Numbered from the stretch's first letter, positions 12,828 through 23,485 are shown. The stretch is DNA of 64,000 nucleotides from Marchantia polymorpha subsp. ruderalis (GCA_037833965.1 AP031355.1:20113501-20177500); one strand, 5' to 3'. The notes: a model not told the origin generated them from the sequence alone. Program-made: numbers and translations.

Positions 12828-14561
12828 ATGAAGTTTGGACATCAACCAAGTCCTGCAAAGCTGTTCAGAGAGCTTCAAGGCGTTCAGTTGGTGCACTCCA
12901 ATAAAGTGGACACAGTACCCGAAGACGAACTGAGTTCGCAATCTCATTGCCGAAACCATGGGCTGCACCTGCAACCTACGTGAGTGTATTTAGTTGTACT
13001 ATATCTGGTATCTTGAATTTTTTACAGATTCACTTCCAGTCGCTATGTCACTAATAGTCCTTAAAAGAAAATTGGGAAACTTGTTTGCATCAAATTGTGA
13101 ACATGTGGTAGGCTTCTGGAACTGATTATGTTCATGAACGTCTTTTTCAGGTCTACGTATGTGAACGAAGCTGAACTGGTTCAGTTGCCACCAGAACAGC
13201 CAGTTTGGAAAGCGGTGTGGGAGTCACGACCCGCTTGGTTCAAGACTATGGATTGCGGGCACAATGGTGATCATCTTACACGCTTTTTCAGACCTACACC
13301 CCTCGAGACTATGAAGAGATAGTTGAAACCCGAAATGGTTAAATAGCGGAAGGAACGCACATGTAATCGACGTTTTTTATCACCTTAGCTACACAGCTAG
13401 TTGGTCGCTCTCGAATCCTGCTCCACATGTGATATTTTAGATAACTCAAATGGAACATTCATTTCTTTGCTTCTGAAGCTGAGGGGTCTTCCTCTTTATT
13501 CATTTGCCTCTCTTCGACAGGTGACCGCTCCGTGATGGAGACTCTAGTGAACGTCGTGACATCCATCCCGTTTGTGGCTATTGGACTCCAGGCCCCGAGG
13601 TATGGTCATGGATGACGTTCTTGTCCCACCATCATATCATTTCGTGTCCAAATGTATCAATATACAGGCCACATCTGTATTGGACTTGAGGAAGCAAGAC
13701 GCATTGTGATAATTTACTCACAGATGCTCGGGTCGGTAACCTTGTCGACGAAGGTTTGGACTGATGTAATAGTTGTTGTCTTATCTATCGTCCTCTTTTC
13801 AGGAAAAAACCGGCTGCCAGACTCTATGCAAACTCGTTGATAGGTGTTGGCATGGCGTCTTGCTTTTACCACACATCTAGAGGGGAAGCCCGGAAGATTT
13901 TCAGATTTGGCGATTATGCAATGATTGCCACAGCAGCCCTGGTATGATGATACGGGTGCCATTTTATATTTGCTGTCATTGCGAACTTTATAAATTGCGG
14001 GATGGTCTACGGTCAGGTCTGCAAAATGTTTGAGAGTCCCTATAAATAGGCAAGTGAGCACCGACTCATGCGTTTGTTAGTAAGGGAAGAATTATGTCTT
14101 GATAAATTGCAGTGACCCCTGTGCAGTGTCTGACTTCGGCCTTAAGGGATGATAATTCCAGGACGCTAATGCTGGCTTCAGCTTTTCTCATTCCAATTCA
14201 GCCGATGTTGGTCACTGTCCTGCACACGGGATTGATGGAGGTCAGTAACCTGTGAGATACAGTGATTGAACTGAATCCAAAGTTATGGAATTGATCCATG
14301 ACCTGAATTTATTTTATTTGAGTTGCGTACTTTAATTTCGTTCTGAGTATTAAACGTGTGATTGTGCAGGCCACTTTCGCAAGGAGGGCGCACAATGAAC
14401 CCAAGCTGAGGAAAGCTCACAGTTTGCATACTTTGTCATCTGTTCTTGGTAGTGCCCTCTTCGTTGCCGATGACGTACTGCCCAACACTCCCTACATTCA
14501 TGCGGCTTGGCATCTGGCTGCCGCCTTAGGTGTTGCCACATGCACCAAGCTACTTGAATAA
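12828..14561 (+). CDS. CREST-superfamily (alkaline ceramidase-like) multi-pass membrane protein, with an apparent frameshift
   Basis: Coding segments by splice sites: 12828-12979, 13151-13337, 13521-13599, 13803-13941, 14127-14240 and 14370-14561. The ATG is the first after an in-frame TAG at 12816. The product is about 290 residues. It carries SCFYH (Ser-x3-His), FGDY (Asp) and HAAWH (His-x3-His), the spaced residues that define the CREST membrane hydrolase superfamily (alkaline ceramidases, PAQR receptors, Per1), plus several hydrophobic segments. From memory it resembles an uncharacterised plant family with the same ending (ADDV..TP..HAAWHLAAA.G). In exon 2 the frame runs into TAG at 13319. 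One extra base in the T-run 13284-13288 would restore the family-like sequence RFF-TYTPRDYEE, which joins in phase to exon 3. So this is a real frameshift or a sequencing error. The function (lipid amidase or other zinc hydrolase) is inference. Confidence 0.72.
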
Positions 14562-15540
14562 ATTTAGTCTAGGATTTCAAGGTTAAGTTTGTTATTAAGC
14601 TAATAGTAAATGATGTAACATACCATCAACCATCTGTAGATCACAGCTTATGGTTCTCATTCTTTGCTCCGACAAATCATTTTTGCCTGCTCCTTCTTTC
14701 TATCCCGCTTACAAGCTGGGTGTACTCATATAATTTACGAAACGTATATGGAAATCATGATTATTACTAGAACCTTGTAACTGAAGTCCACGCCTTCTGT
14801 TTCGAACTTGACCGTGCACTGCTTCGTACTATTTTGTGGCTTCTCTTGTAAGTATAGACCAACCCGAATTTGTGTTTGTTGTGGTCGTTGATGAAATGCA
14901 TGAAGTGTCGAAGAAGTTGATCAGTAGATTCAGAGAAGATTTACCGTTTCTACACTTCGACAAAGATTGCATTCAGTTGCGTTTTGAGCGAGTGTGGTTG
15001 TTTAGCTCAAACCGCGTGATCACTCAGTTCTCATCTGAGGACATTGCAAACTACACAACAGAATGGTTGAAGTAAATCACACAACTCCTGCACACGCTTG
15101 TCGACTACTGGTGTTTGAACGGGTAAAGCTCTCATGTGACAGACATACTTCCAGTTTCAGAAGGAAAGCCATGTGGCCCGGAAAGTGTATTTTGTACAAT
15201 ACGTAAAAGCTACGCCAAATGTAATGGTGTCATGAAAACTAGAAATGCGACTCCAAACGCCCGGTTTTAAATGCAAATGCGTTCTGTAATGAAACATTAG
15301 AGATAGTCTTCAGACCCAGTGCGATAAATCTTAAACTACGACTGTCCAAAATTTTACGCTGCGTTCCTTGAAAGAAACATGTTTTTTTTTTTTTTGAAAA
15401 ACATTGCTCATCCAGAGGCTCTACAAACTGCCGAAGCCCAACATTTCTTTTAATCTGTCCACTCTGCCAGACACAGGAATAGATTACGTCGTGTAACCGT
15501 TAAGCTACATGGTTTTGGCCTTTATGACTGATTTATGACT
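14562..15540. other. Gene-free interval with a poly(T) run
   Basis: This holds the presumed 3' UTR of the CREST-family gene and then unassigned DNA. An open frame at 14836-15075 (plus, 79 codons, VFVVVVDEMHEVSKKLISRF near its start) has no recognisable family and is uncertain. A run of 14 T lies at 15382-15395. It may belong to the degraded ARM-repeat locus that follows. Confidence 0.35.
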
Positions 15541-16043
15541 GCCCGTAAAACTCTGGTTCAGCTCCTTGGAGACCAAGCTGCGGTGGATAGAATTGGTTGA
15601 TCTACGATGTTAGCTGTAGAGGGCAGATGGTTCCAACCAGGAACTGCAAGCATTTGCTAGACCACACGGTGCTACATGCTCGCCACCATGATCCGCCCGG
15701 AAGTTTTGAGGATGCAGGAGAAGAGTTGATGGATGTTGTCTCACACGGAACGGCAGATGTTGGCGTTCTTGACTGCCTAGCTAAGTTAAGGAAGGAAACC
15801 AGCGAAGTCATCACGGGTATGGAAGCGACGCCTGTGCTGGTAAACATCATGTCCTGCCAGGATATTGTCAGTCGTGGACGTGTGGTGTCTGCGCTGTTGG
15901 AGATGTCCAATCACGGTGGCCGTGAAGCAATTCCAACCATTTCCGAGATGTTGAAGAGAGGGCCGAGGCTGAAGGCATCTGAAACTGCAGCCAAGATTCT
16001 CGTAGGCCTTGCAAAGCTGCAAGGACTGGAGGGTTCGTTCTGA
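15541..16043 (+). pseudogene. ARM-repeat protein fragment (U-box/ARM-like), probably broken
   Basis: Two pieces in different frames look like armadillo-repeat helices. The first is TARKTLVQLLGDQAAVDRIG, which ends in a TGA at about 15598-15600. The second is the frame 15597-16043, whose C-terminal half reads ATPVLVNIMSCQDIV ... VVSALLEMSNHGG ... ISEMLKRGPRLKASETAAKI. The spacing of hydrophobic and Gly residues fits plant PUB/ARM proteins, where repeats end with a K...A..L..L pattern. No U-box is visible, and the piece before it is separated by stops with no clear splice sites. I read it as a truncated relic. It could instead be the last exon of a gene whose upstream exons I failed to see. Confidence 0.4.
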
Positions 16044-16790
16044 GCAGCGTTGGTCGATATGCTGAGATACAGGAGCACGAGAAAGCTGTTTGCACGGGTA
16101 GAAGAGAGAGAAGTCTTATCACACACAACGCAGAGACCCCTCTTAATATTTCTATGCACGGGTATGAAATCGTCAGGGTTCCCATGAGGAACAGTACAGA
16201 ACTTGCACTACTAGTCTCTCATGTTAGTCCTCAGGTCTGGTGAACAGTTTTACAGCAGCCTACTGAATTTTGCCGTTCAGTGGCAATTGAATGAGCTCAT
16301 CATACGTTTCATGAGCTCTGCACGTCCATTCTAGATGCGACTTCGAGTACAAAGATTGCTGATCGACTAAGATTGCAGATCCAGTGAAACTACAGTCAAA
16401 TCATCCTAGAATATACAAACTCTTCCGACGGGACCTCCGTGAAGATCAATCTTCAAATCAGTTCTATAATGTCATGAATGTTGGTAAGTTGAATGCGTCA
16501 AAATTCAGGCGATCGTCTCTCCCCACGAAGCTCGATCCTTTTTCAACGGGAAGCCGAATTGCGTCCGCGGGCAACTGTGGAAGAAGAAGAAGTGCAGTGG
16601 CACATTCTCTACGTCGAGAATCAAAACTGGTCATACTGTCAAGACTAGGAACCACTGGAAGCTGAACATCCGAATCAGCCTCGTTCGGTCTGTTCATGAG
16701 ATTCATCTCCACACGTTCAGGAGTGTCAGACATCGACTCTTCCAGACCATCCGTCGAGGGATACTAATCCGAGGCTATGGCGAAGCAGTG
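16044..16790. other. Interval between convergent loci
   Basis: This lies between the ARM-like fragment (plus) and the orphan gene (minus). A minus-strand open frame at 16464-16733 could be a final exon of the orphan gene. A donor GT just before that gene's stop and an acceptor AG near 16640 would join in phase and add roughly 60 residues beginning MTSFDSRRRECATA. The intron would be about 150 bases. This alternative rests on splice dinucleotides alone. Confidence 0.3.
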
Positions 16791-18515
16791 CTACCGGCCG
16801 GCGAGAATGTCTCGGCTGACCATCTGCTTCCAATCCGCTCTGCCGAGCATTCGCTTGCGGGGGCCGCAGGGAAATCCATCTCTCTCCATGGCAGATTTCC
16901 ATCTGGCTTTGTCATGAGTGTCTTCATGAACTCGAGGCTTCGAGGTTTGACAATGTGCGGAAGGCAGAAAAAAAGGAGACGATTTCGACGGCCCAGCTTT
17001 CCACAGTGGAGTCCCGCACCTGCTGCTCTCGCGCTTCGAAAACCTCGGCGAGAATTTGCTCCTTCGAGCAAAAATGTCCGGCAGCTTACTGGCTCCCGAT
17101 GTGCCGCCATAGCTGCGACTGCACGACGGGGACGGGGACGGCTCGAAGCAGCTCAAGCTGCACGGCTTCGATGGCGGGTGCCTGCAGATCACCTCCCCTG
17201 GTCTCGATGCATCTGGAGCCGCCGCCGCCGCCGCTGCTGCTGCTGGCAGAGCTCGAGTGGGAGGCCTGGGCGGCTTGGCGGAGAAGGCGTTCCGGACAGG
17301 CGGCGGCTCCAGGAGCTTGCCCGACGCATCGCGCGCCATCAGCAGCGAGCGCTCGTCGCACGGCGAGAGCACGGGGCGCTTGAGAATTCGAGGACTGTCG
17401 GCGCAGCAGCTGCTGCTGCTGCTGGCGGCCTCCGAGAGCCTGGACAGCGAGTACAGACTCGTATTTGTGTTGCTGCTCGTCTTCGGCATCGGCATCGAGC
17501 ACGGAGTTCCAGCGGCCGACGAATCGGTGCGCAGTTTCGGCTCGTCTGCTGCTGCAGCAGCAGCAGTAGCAGCTCGATTGCGATCCGTGCATGATGCTTC
17601 CGAAGACGGAGGCTGGCGCGAGAGAAATGCTTTCTCGTCGTCTTCTTTCCAGTTGCCTTTGGCGCTTCCTTTGTCCAGAGGCGGAGGATGTGACGACGCT
17701 GGCAGGGCTGGCAGGTTCAGCCGAGGTCTCAGAAGCCTTCCTGGAGGTCCAAACCCTCTGCAGGCATCGGGCGCAATCGCAGGTTTCCCAATCGGAGGTT
17801 TCTCGTAGTGGCCAATCCCTTCCATGAAAGCGTTGAAATTCGTGACATCAGTCCTCGCCCGACCGATAAATTCCCTGCCTCGCTCCGCTTCGTCTTTGGG
17901 CGCAGCAGCAGCAGGAGGGACGCGCCTCGTGGTGGCGGTGACATCCGAGGCCTCGATTCCGTAGAAATAATCTCGCGAGGGCGGTCTGGGACACCGAGAC
18001 GCAGCTTCCGACGGCTTGGTCACATCGCAAGGCTCGCGACCGAACCACGGACTGGGCGCATTGACGACATCGGGATGGTTGGGATGCGGCGGAGGCACGG
18101 ACCTCGTCCACGAGGTGACATCCGACGCCTGAAGGCCGTGATACAGAAGCGAGCATGATTTGGCGTCGCTCTTCCTGCAGCAGCCCTCGTCGCGCCGCCC
18201 GAAGAGGAATCTGGGCCTCGAGTGAGTGAAATCGGTGATCTTGTGCTTGTAAGGCGGAAATGGTCGCTTCGACTCCAAGATCGTCTTGAAGAGCCTCTCG
18301 TTGTACCGACAGCAGGTCTGGCACGGCGGATCCTTGACGCAGTGCACATACTGCTGCGCCATCTCCTCCCTCTCGTGCCACCGTTTCTGCTCGGCAATCC
18401 TCGGCACGCGCTTCGCTCGCGAGTTGGCCGTGGACCTGCCGAATTCGCTTCCGATTCCCTCTTCGACCCTCTCATTCTCGAGATTTGCGATTCCGCAGCC
18501 TCCGTTGCGGCTCAT
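16791..18515 (-). CDS. Orphan 574-residue Cys- and Pro-rich protein with two internal repeats
   Basis: A long intronless frame on the minus strand, ATG at 18515. Residues ~41-80 are charged and Cys-rich (EQKRWHEREEMAQQ; cysteines in CVKDPPCQTCC). Residues ~95-107 read DFTHSRPRFLFGR. Two ~58-residue repeats follow at ~126-183 and ~185-243, each with G-[LI]-x-ASDVT, then R-x-VPP, then a GR-x4-DVT element. The C-terminal half is low-complexity Ala and Ser tracts encoded by GCC/GCA/AGC triplet runs. Overlapping frames up to 268 codons on the opposite strand are shadows of that GC-rich composition. I do not recognise the family. The short repeated D-V-T/F-G-R modules recall microtubule inner proteins of cilia, which would fit a plant with motile sperm, but that is speculation. 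DNA upstream (18600-19280, minus) may hold the 5' UTR. Confidence 0.6.
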   Translation of the reverse strand: MSRNGGCGIANLENERVEEGIGSEFGRSTANSRAKRVPRIAEQKRWHEREEMAQQYVHCVKDPPCQTCCRYNERLFKTILESKRPFPPYKHKITDFTHSRPRFLFGRRDEGCCRKSDAKSCSLLYHGLQASDVTSWTRSVPPPHPNHPDVVNAPSPWFGREPCDVTKPSEAASRCPRPPSRDYFYGIEASDVTATTRRVPPAAAAPKDEAERGREFIGRARTDVTNFNAFMEGIGHYEKPPIGKPAIAPDACRGFGPPGRLLRPRLNLPALPASSHPPPLDKGSAKGNWKEDDEKAFLSRQPPSSEASCTDRNRAATAAAAAADEPKLRTDSSAAGTPCSMPMPKTSSNTNTSLYSLSRLSEAASSSSSCCADSPRILKRPVLSPCDERSLLMARDASGKLLEPPPVRNAFSAKPPRPPTRALPAAAAAAAAAPDASRPGEVICRHPPSKPCSLSCFEPSPSPSCSRSYGGTSGASKLPDIFARRSKFSPRFSKRESSRCGTPLWKAGPSKSSPFFLPSAHCQTSKPRVHEDTHDKARWKSAMERDGFPCGPRKRMLGRADWKQMVSRDILAGR

Positions 18516-20426
18516 TGGGTGATCGGAGCTGTGTCAGATTCGTTGTGCGAGATTGTAACGATGCCGGAGACTGGGATTGATTACATTTTTTGAGAAAATA
18601 ATTTTAGGATGACAAGTTCGATGATGCCGTTCTCGACCGAGATGGTGCATCTGATCTGCACTCGGCCTCGTTCCTCGCGCATTTGCTCCGGGCCACTTCA
18701 CTTGGTAGATTCTAAGCCCGTCTCCGCGGGCACGTCAACCGCGCAGCAGCTCGGGATTCGCCGCCCTGAGAATCCTTCCTTCGACAAATCGTCCGGGCCT
18801 GGAGTGGAAGAGTCCATGCGGGCCACGAGAGACTCGCACTGCAACGAATCGAGCCCGTTTCGCGTGTTGGGACGGCCTCGACGATCGACGATCGGCGCTT
18901 GGCCCAATTGCTGTCGGAGATGTTGGAAACTCTTCGCACGCTTGGCAGTGCACGACACCGTCGGGACAAACGTCAGCCGTCGTGTCTCCTTCGACACCGG
19001 TTCTGATCTTTTGCCATCTGAGCATGAGGTGCTGCCATCGGCAGCCGATTCTTCTCTCCTCAGATTCAAGACTTGGCATTTTTGACACGAGAGAAGATGC
19101 TGAAAATCCGGAGCGCAGCCTCATTTTCTGACATAGACCTATCGAATTTTCGCAGTTGTGAGACTTGTGACAATGGGATTCCCTGTCAGCTTGGCAAAGA
19201 GAAGAGAGGGCCAACACCCAAATTTCGTTTGAGTAGTAATGACCTTTCGAGAAGGAACGTGCTTTCCTTCTCTCGTCCACTTGCAGTTGTACTTACAGAC
19301 CTTAGGAAACCCTGCTAGACATTGCAGTTTTATTTTGAAAGGTAATAAATAGTGCCGCAATTTTCAGTACACTTTGCAGTTTTCACAGGAGTTGAATGTT
19401 GTATAAAAGCTTTCCTACACTTTAGTTGTTAAAAATCCCTCTACGATTTTTGCATTCAAGCATAGTATAAATGTAGTATATTATCCGTCATAACTGACAA
19501 AGATTTTCTTCGCTCTACGTATTGCATGCATTGCTTGCAGCAGTAATATATGACCGGAGAAAAAGTTGTAGAAATTAGAAAGTAGAGCTATTTTCCAATA
19601 GTGAGGGATTTGTATTGTGCATACAGATGAGATTTCATAAAATTTTAGTTTGCAAGATAGTATGTATAATATATTGTTGACTTAAGCCAAGTAAGTAACT
19701 TTAATCATTACTCCAGATTTGTCTACGATCTTTACTCTATCACTTGTATGAGAGAGATTTGACAGACACAGTTTTACGTCACAACAATTATTATAAATAT
19801 TATCAATGCGCTGTACTAGCAATCCATTTACCGTGCTGTTTACTATCTGAACTAATGCACAGAGATTGCACACTCCAACGAAAAAACTGTATAGGAAGAA
19901 ATATCAACTTTCGGCCACAGGTTCATACCGATAGTGTTGTGAAAATATTATTATAACAAAACGTACAGGGCAAAACATCTGTACATATATATTTGTACGA
20001 TAAGCCTGTGTTGATGTAAACGCTCATCTCCTCGACATATGACTAGGCTAGTACCAGTAAGGAGAGATGGCTCTCTCAACGTGAGGCTTTCCAGTTAATA
20101 TCCTTTCTAGCGCTCCCAACCTCTATCCGACGTAGTATCAGTCTCAATTGCAGCTTTCTACTTACAGTGTTTCAGATCACTAATCACTGACACAACATGC
20201 GCACTCGTGAGTGTGCTCCCTAAACTGCACTGACTGCACAAAACTGCAAGAGACAGGGAAGGCGATCGCTAGCACCGCACCAGCATCATCAACGAGTCGC
20301 TATATACAGGTACGTCACGGTGCATTCACACACATACTCCATTTCCTGGAATTTCTTCCAGGCTGCATTTACATTGCACAGATGTGGCAGCAGCCGTACG
20401 CCCTCTAGCAGTTTTGCTGCTGCAGT
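18516..20426. other. Upstream region of the orphan gene, then AT-rich spacer
   Basis: 18516-19320 is GC-richer with open frames in several minus-strand frames (for example 18698-19069, containing AKSFQHLRQQLGQAPI), none with a known motif. It is probably 5' UTR and promoter of the orphan gene, or an upstream exon I cannot place. 19330-20300 is AT-rich with no gene. 20300-20426 is the probable 3' UTR of the LEA gene. Confidence 0.35.
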
Positions 20427-21032
20427 CTACTCCTCATCACCAGATGAGGGTGCTGCTTCTTCGTCGTCTTCATCTTCGTCTTCTTCATCATCCTTCTTGC
20501 TCTTAGCGACTTTCGATAGCTTGGACTTGGTCTTGTACTTGGCTTCGTCAATTTTGATACCCTTCTCAGCAGCCGCTTCCTCACCAGACTTGTCATTCGT
20601 TGCTAGGCCGCCCTTACGGCCCATTTCCTGATAACCTTCATGGCCGAGCTGCTCTGCTCTGGCACGACCTCCCTTCCTTGCCCCTTCAATGAGTCTCTCC
20701 TGCAACCACCAAAAAGATAACAGTGTGAGGTTTCCACACATTCACATTTGACCTCGTCGGACTGTCACGTAGATCTCGAGTTCAAAGAATCCAACAGAAG
20801 CCGAACTTTCGAATCAGTCAACTGAATTTTAAAAAATCACCTGCGCATCCTTTGACATTCCTCCTTTCTTCTCCACATCGTGATCATCAACTTCGACTTG
20901 GGAACCATCGCCTCGGGTTGAACCTCCCTTGGTGGCTCCCTTCTTGAGCCTCATCTGCGCGTCTTCAGACATGGGCCCATCGGACGATGACTCAGTCTTC
21001 TTGTCCGAGCGGGTCTTCTGAGCAGACGACAT
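20427..21032 (-). CDS. Em-type (group 1) LEA protein with acidic tail
   Basis: Two coding exons on the minus strand: 21032-20841 (64 codons) and 20699-20427, with a GT-AG intron in phase 0, giving 154 residues. Exon 2 carries the LEA_5/Em signature: a copy of the family 20-mer reading [17 protein letters not shown], preceded by a GARKGG basic stretch. Exon 1 has MSEDAQ and MSKDAQ motifs with Gly/Lys-rich linkers ([14 protein letters not shown]). After the 20-mer the protein becomes Lys-rich and ends in a run dominated by Asp and Glu ([14 protein letters not shown]), which is unusual for Em proteins. Em proteins are hydrophilic, disordered desiccation protectants of seeds, spores and ABA-treated tissue. 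The promoter elements just upstream agree with ABA/ABI3 control. No transit or membrane segment is visible, so it is probably cytosolic or nuclear. Confidence 0.85.
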
Positions 21033-21175
21033 GATTCTGCGGGCAAAGTAAAAACTGTAGAGTTTTGTTACGACAAAGGACTCGAGATAGATAGACTAAA
21101 GGCAGTGTGCAATAGATTGAGTTTCGTTCTCGAAATCGCTAATCGCTGTGATGGATGGCGCTGGCTCTCACGACA

Positions 21176-21182
21176 TTATATA
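21176..21182 (-). promoter_or_regulatory. TATA box of the LEA gene
   Basis: TATATAA on the minus strand, about 145 bases upstream of the LEA start codon. This leaves room for a 5' UTR of roughly 115 bases if transcription starts about 30 bases downstream. Confidence 0.65.
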
Positions 21183-21203
21183 GGGGTAGAACAGAACGTA
21201 AGC

Positions 21204-21211
21204 TGCATGCA
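21204..21211. promoter_or_regulatory. RY element (TGCATGCA)
   Basis: A perfect palindromic TGCATGCA containing the CATGCA core bound by B3 factors of the ABI3/VP1 class. It lies 22 bases upstream of the LEA TATA box. RY elements next to ABREs are typical of angiosperm Em promoters. Confidence 0.6.
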
Positions 21212-21226
21212 GGGGACGGAAGTGTT

Positions 21227-21233
21227 GACACGT
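21227..21233 (-). promoter_or_regulatory. ABRE-like element (ACGTGTC)
   Basis: ACGTGTC on the minus strand, in the same orientation as the LEA gene and about 45 bases upstream of its TATA box. It fits the ABA-response consensus ACGTG[GT]C bound by bZIP factors of the ABI5/ABF type. Confidence 0.6.
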
Positions 21234-21239
21234 TCATCG

Positions 21240-23485
21240 GAGTCATTATAGTGAAATTGCAATTTGTCGAAACTAAAACAAATCCAGATTAATCGTGTGG
21301 ATGAGCCAATCTGATCCGTCCATCTGGCGAGATTAGGGTGTGGCAAGTCCTCAAATCCGGATTAGTGTGTTGTAGGAACCATTAACGCCCAGTACGGGAT
21401 AGGGCGTACCGGTGGCTAGGCCCAATAGGATCGCCAGTGCTGGCTGGTGCATGTTACGACGACTCACACAACGTCTGGCAGATCGGCAATCAGTTCCCGT
21501 AGTTCACGAGAAAGAGATCCGTAAGGAAACTTATTGCAAGAGTCACGAATTCCGGTTGGTTCCACAAGTTGCTCAGGTGCATGCTTAGAGCATGGATTTG
21601 GAATTGACCTTCTAATTGGCGATTACGGTACATAATCGAGTCTGTTGGTGAATGGCACTGTATCGATATGGGCAGCTTGAGAAGATAAATGGACGCGCCA
21701 AATCTGGGTCTTAACCTTCGATTGTGACATCCCTGATATTCTCGACTTTCCTTGTCTGGAGCGTTTGGGTTTGTTGGCTCTTAAAAGGTGACGGGATGGC
21801 TTCCGTCATATCTTGTGAGGGTTAGTGATCCTTGCATGAAGAATTACGTGAGTCCAGAGTATCTCACGTTTTCTCTGTACAAATAAGTACTAATAACGTA
21901 GTAAACATATATTCACGTATAACATATATTTAAGTACATATGTTAGACGTGAATATATTGAAGGAATAAAACTGGAATATTAATTTCATCTACAAAAGCT
22001 CTTAGCTGCTATATTTATTTTCTCGAAAATTAACTTTCTGATGAAAATAGCTTTTCTTGAATAGTAAAAGACAAATCAAGTCCATATGAGATGATCGTCT
22101 CGTCATTGAACATCAAATCATTTTTCATAGTAGTCACCTTTGAACTAAGTAAATACTTGGGTCCATTCGTTGTAAATGAAATTAATATAAGAAATATATT
22201 ACATAAGAGGCTAAGGGAATGCAATTTGGTCTTTTGTGATCAAATGCTTTTGCTTGTTGATGCAACTGAAGTTGTCCCTTATGATCAATTAAGTTCGATC
22301 TTGCATTGAGACCATTCAACTCTAGAGCTTTCCCGATGGTACACTACTTTTACAATATCATGGATTCAAGTTTGCATGAGTTTAATGAATCTTGAACATA
22401 CTAGTCCACTTAAATCAACTGTGCTTACTATGGTTGCCCGAGAACGTACAACTAAAAGAATATCTTACGAAGAATTTAACTTTTTTTATGATTTCAAACA
22501 ATGATAAAGAGGTATCACATGTCATCTACCAATAACTCATACTGTTGTTGATCTGAAAACATATTAGTCAAGTTATAATGTCGTACTTTATCAGGTTTGA
22601 TATTATAACATCATGAAGTCGGAATGAAAAAATAACAGGTTGAAAATTTATTGCATGTGCTTGAAAGAAAAATGATATATTCAAATAATATGAAATATAA
22701 TTATATTTTCATCATGATATGTGATGTATTCGAATGTTAATTCAATATTTAATTTTTAGAGATATGATTAAATAAAAAATCATTTGTTAAAATAATGATA
22801 AGAAATTTTTTTCCATGTAAACATTAGCATAGAGAAAAATCGTCAGCAATGCTCTTTTCTTTAATTGTTTGAGAGGATTGTGTCGGGATGATTTTTTTTA
22901 TCTCTATGTATAATTGAGATTAAATTTATGTTATGTTTGACTCTTAGAAATAGATGTGTTACAACATCATCACCAATTTCCTTAACCTATGGAACTGTAC
23001 ACGCGCGTAGGGTTTAGGGTTTGCATTTTAGAGGTTTCGTCAAGCCTAAGGGATTTTGGAGTTCAATAAAGTACCTAAAGCTTCCTGCATAGGTAGTGTT
23101 TAGTTAGGCAGGTTGATACCAATGATTAATTTTTTTATTTTAAGAAAAAATAAGTTTCATGAAATTAATTAGTGGCATTTCTAGAATCAAAATAGTACAG
23201 GGAAAATTGATATGAGAAATTACTCTTCACAGGATTTATACGAAAAATAATATTCTTATCACAAAGTCCGAATAATATTAAATGGTTGATGATCCACCTT
23301 GTATATATTTGATAAACGTAGAATATGAGATTTTGGAAAATGAATATTTTCCTATTTGAGATGTTTTCGACGGACGTTAGAGCATTCGATTGTACTGCGT
23401 GTACAAGCCCTAAATGAAACAAAACGTCACGTCGAATAACAATCGTGTGGTCCAAACCTAACTGCAAGAAAACATGGAGTGAATG
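21240..23485. other. Intergenic, increasingly AT-rich
   Basis: No gene can be supported. Open frames are at most 100 codons and overlap on both strands (22030-22309, 23165-23467). A telobox-like TAGGGTTTAGGGTTT occurs at 23008-23022. The last ~60 bases before 23486 are probable 3' UTR of the GST gene. Confidence 0.4.
23008..23022. promoter_or_regulatory. Telobox-like TAGGGTTTAGGGTTT
   Basis: Two units of the plant telomere repeat, embedded in AT-rich DNA. Such teloboxes occur in plant promoters, but no gene starts nearby, so function is unclear. Confidence 0.4.

Noticed and set aside
13267..13290. Very short intron as an explanation for the CREST-gene frame break
   Set aside because: GT at 13267 and AG at 13290-13291 would make an intron of about 24 bases, far below the workable minimum for plants; a lost base in the T-run is simpler.
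16788..17594. 268-codon plus-strand frame opposite the orphan gene
   Set aside because: Its sequence is Arg/Ala/Cys low complexity produced by triplet repeats of the minus-strand gene, and the minus frame is twice as long with internal protein repeats.
23008..23022. Telomere repeat as a sign of chromosome end or fusion
   Set aside because: Only two units are present; single teloboxes are common inside plant chromosomes.
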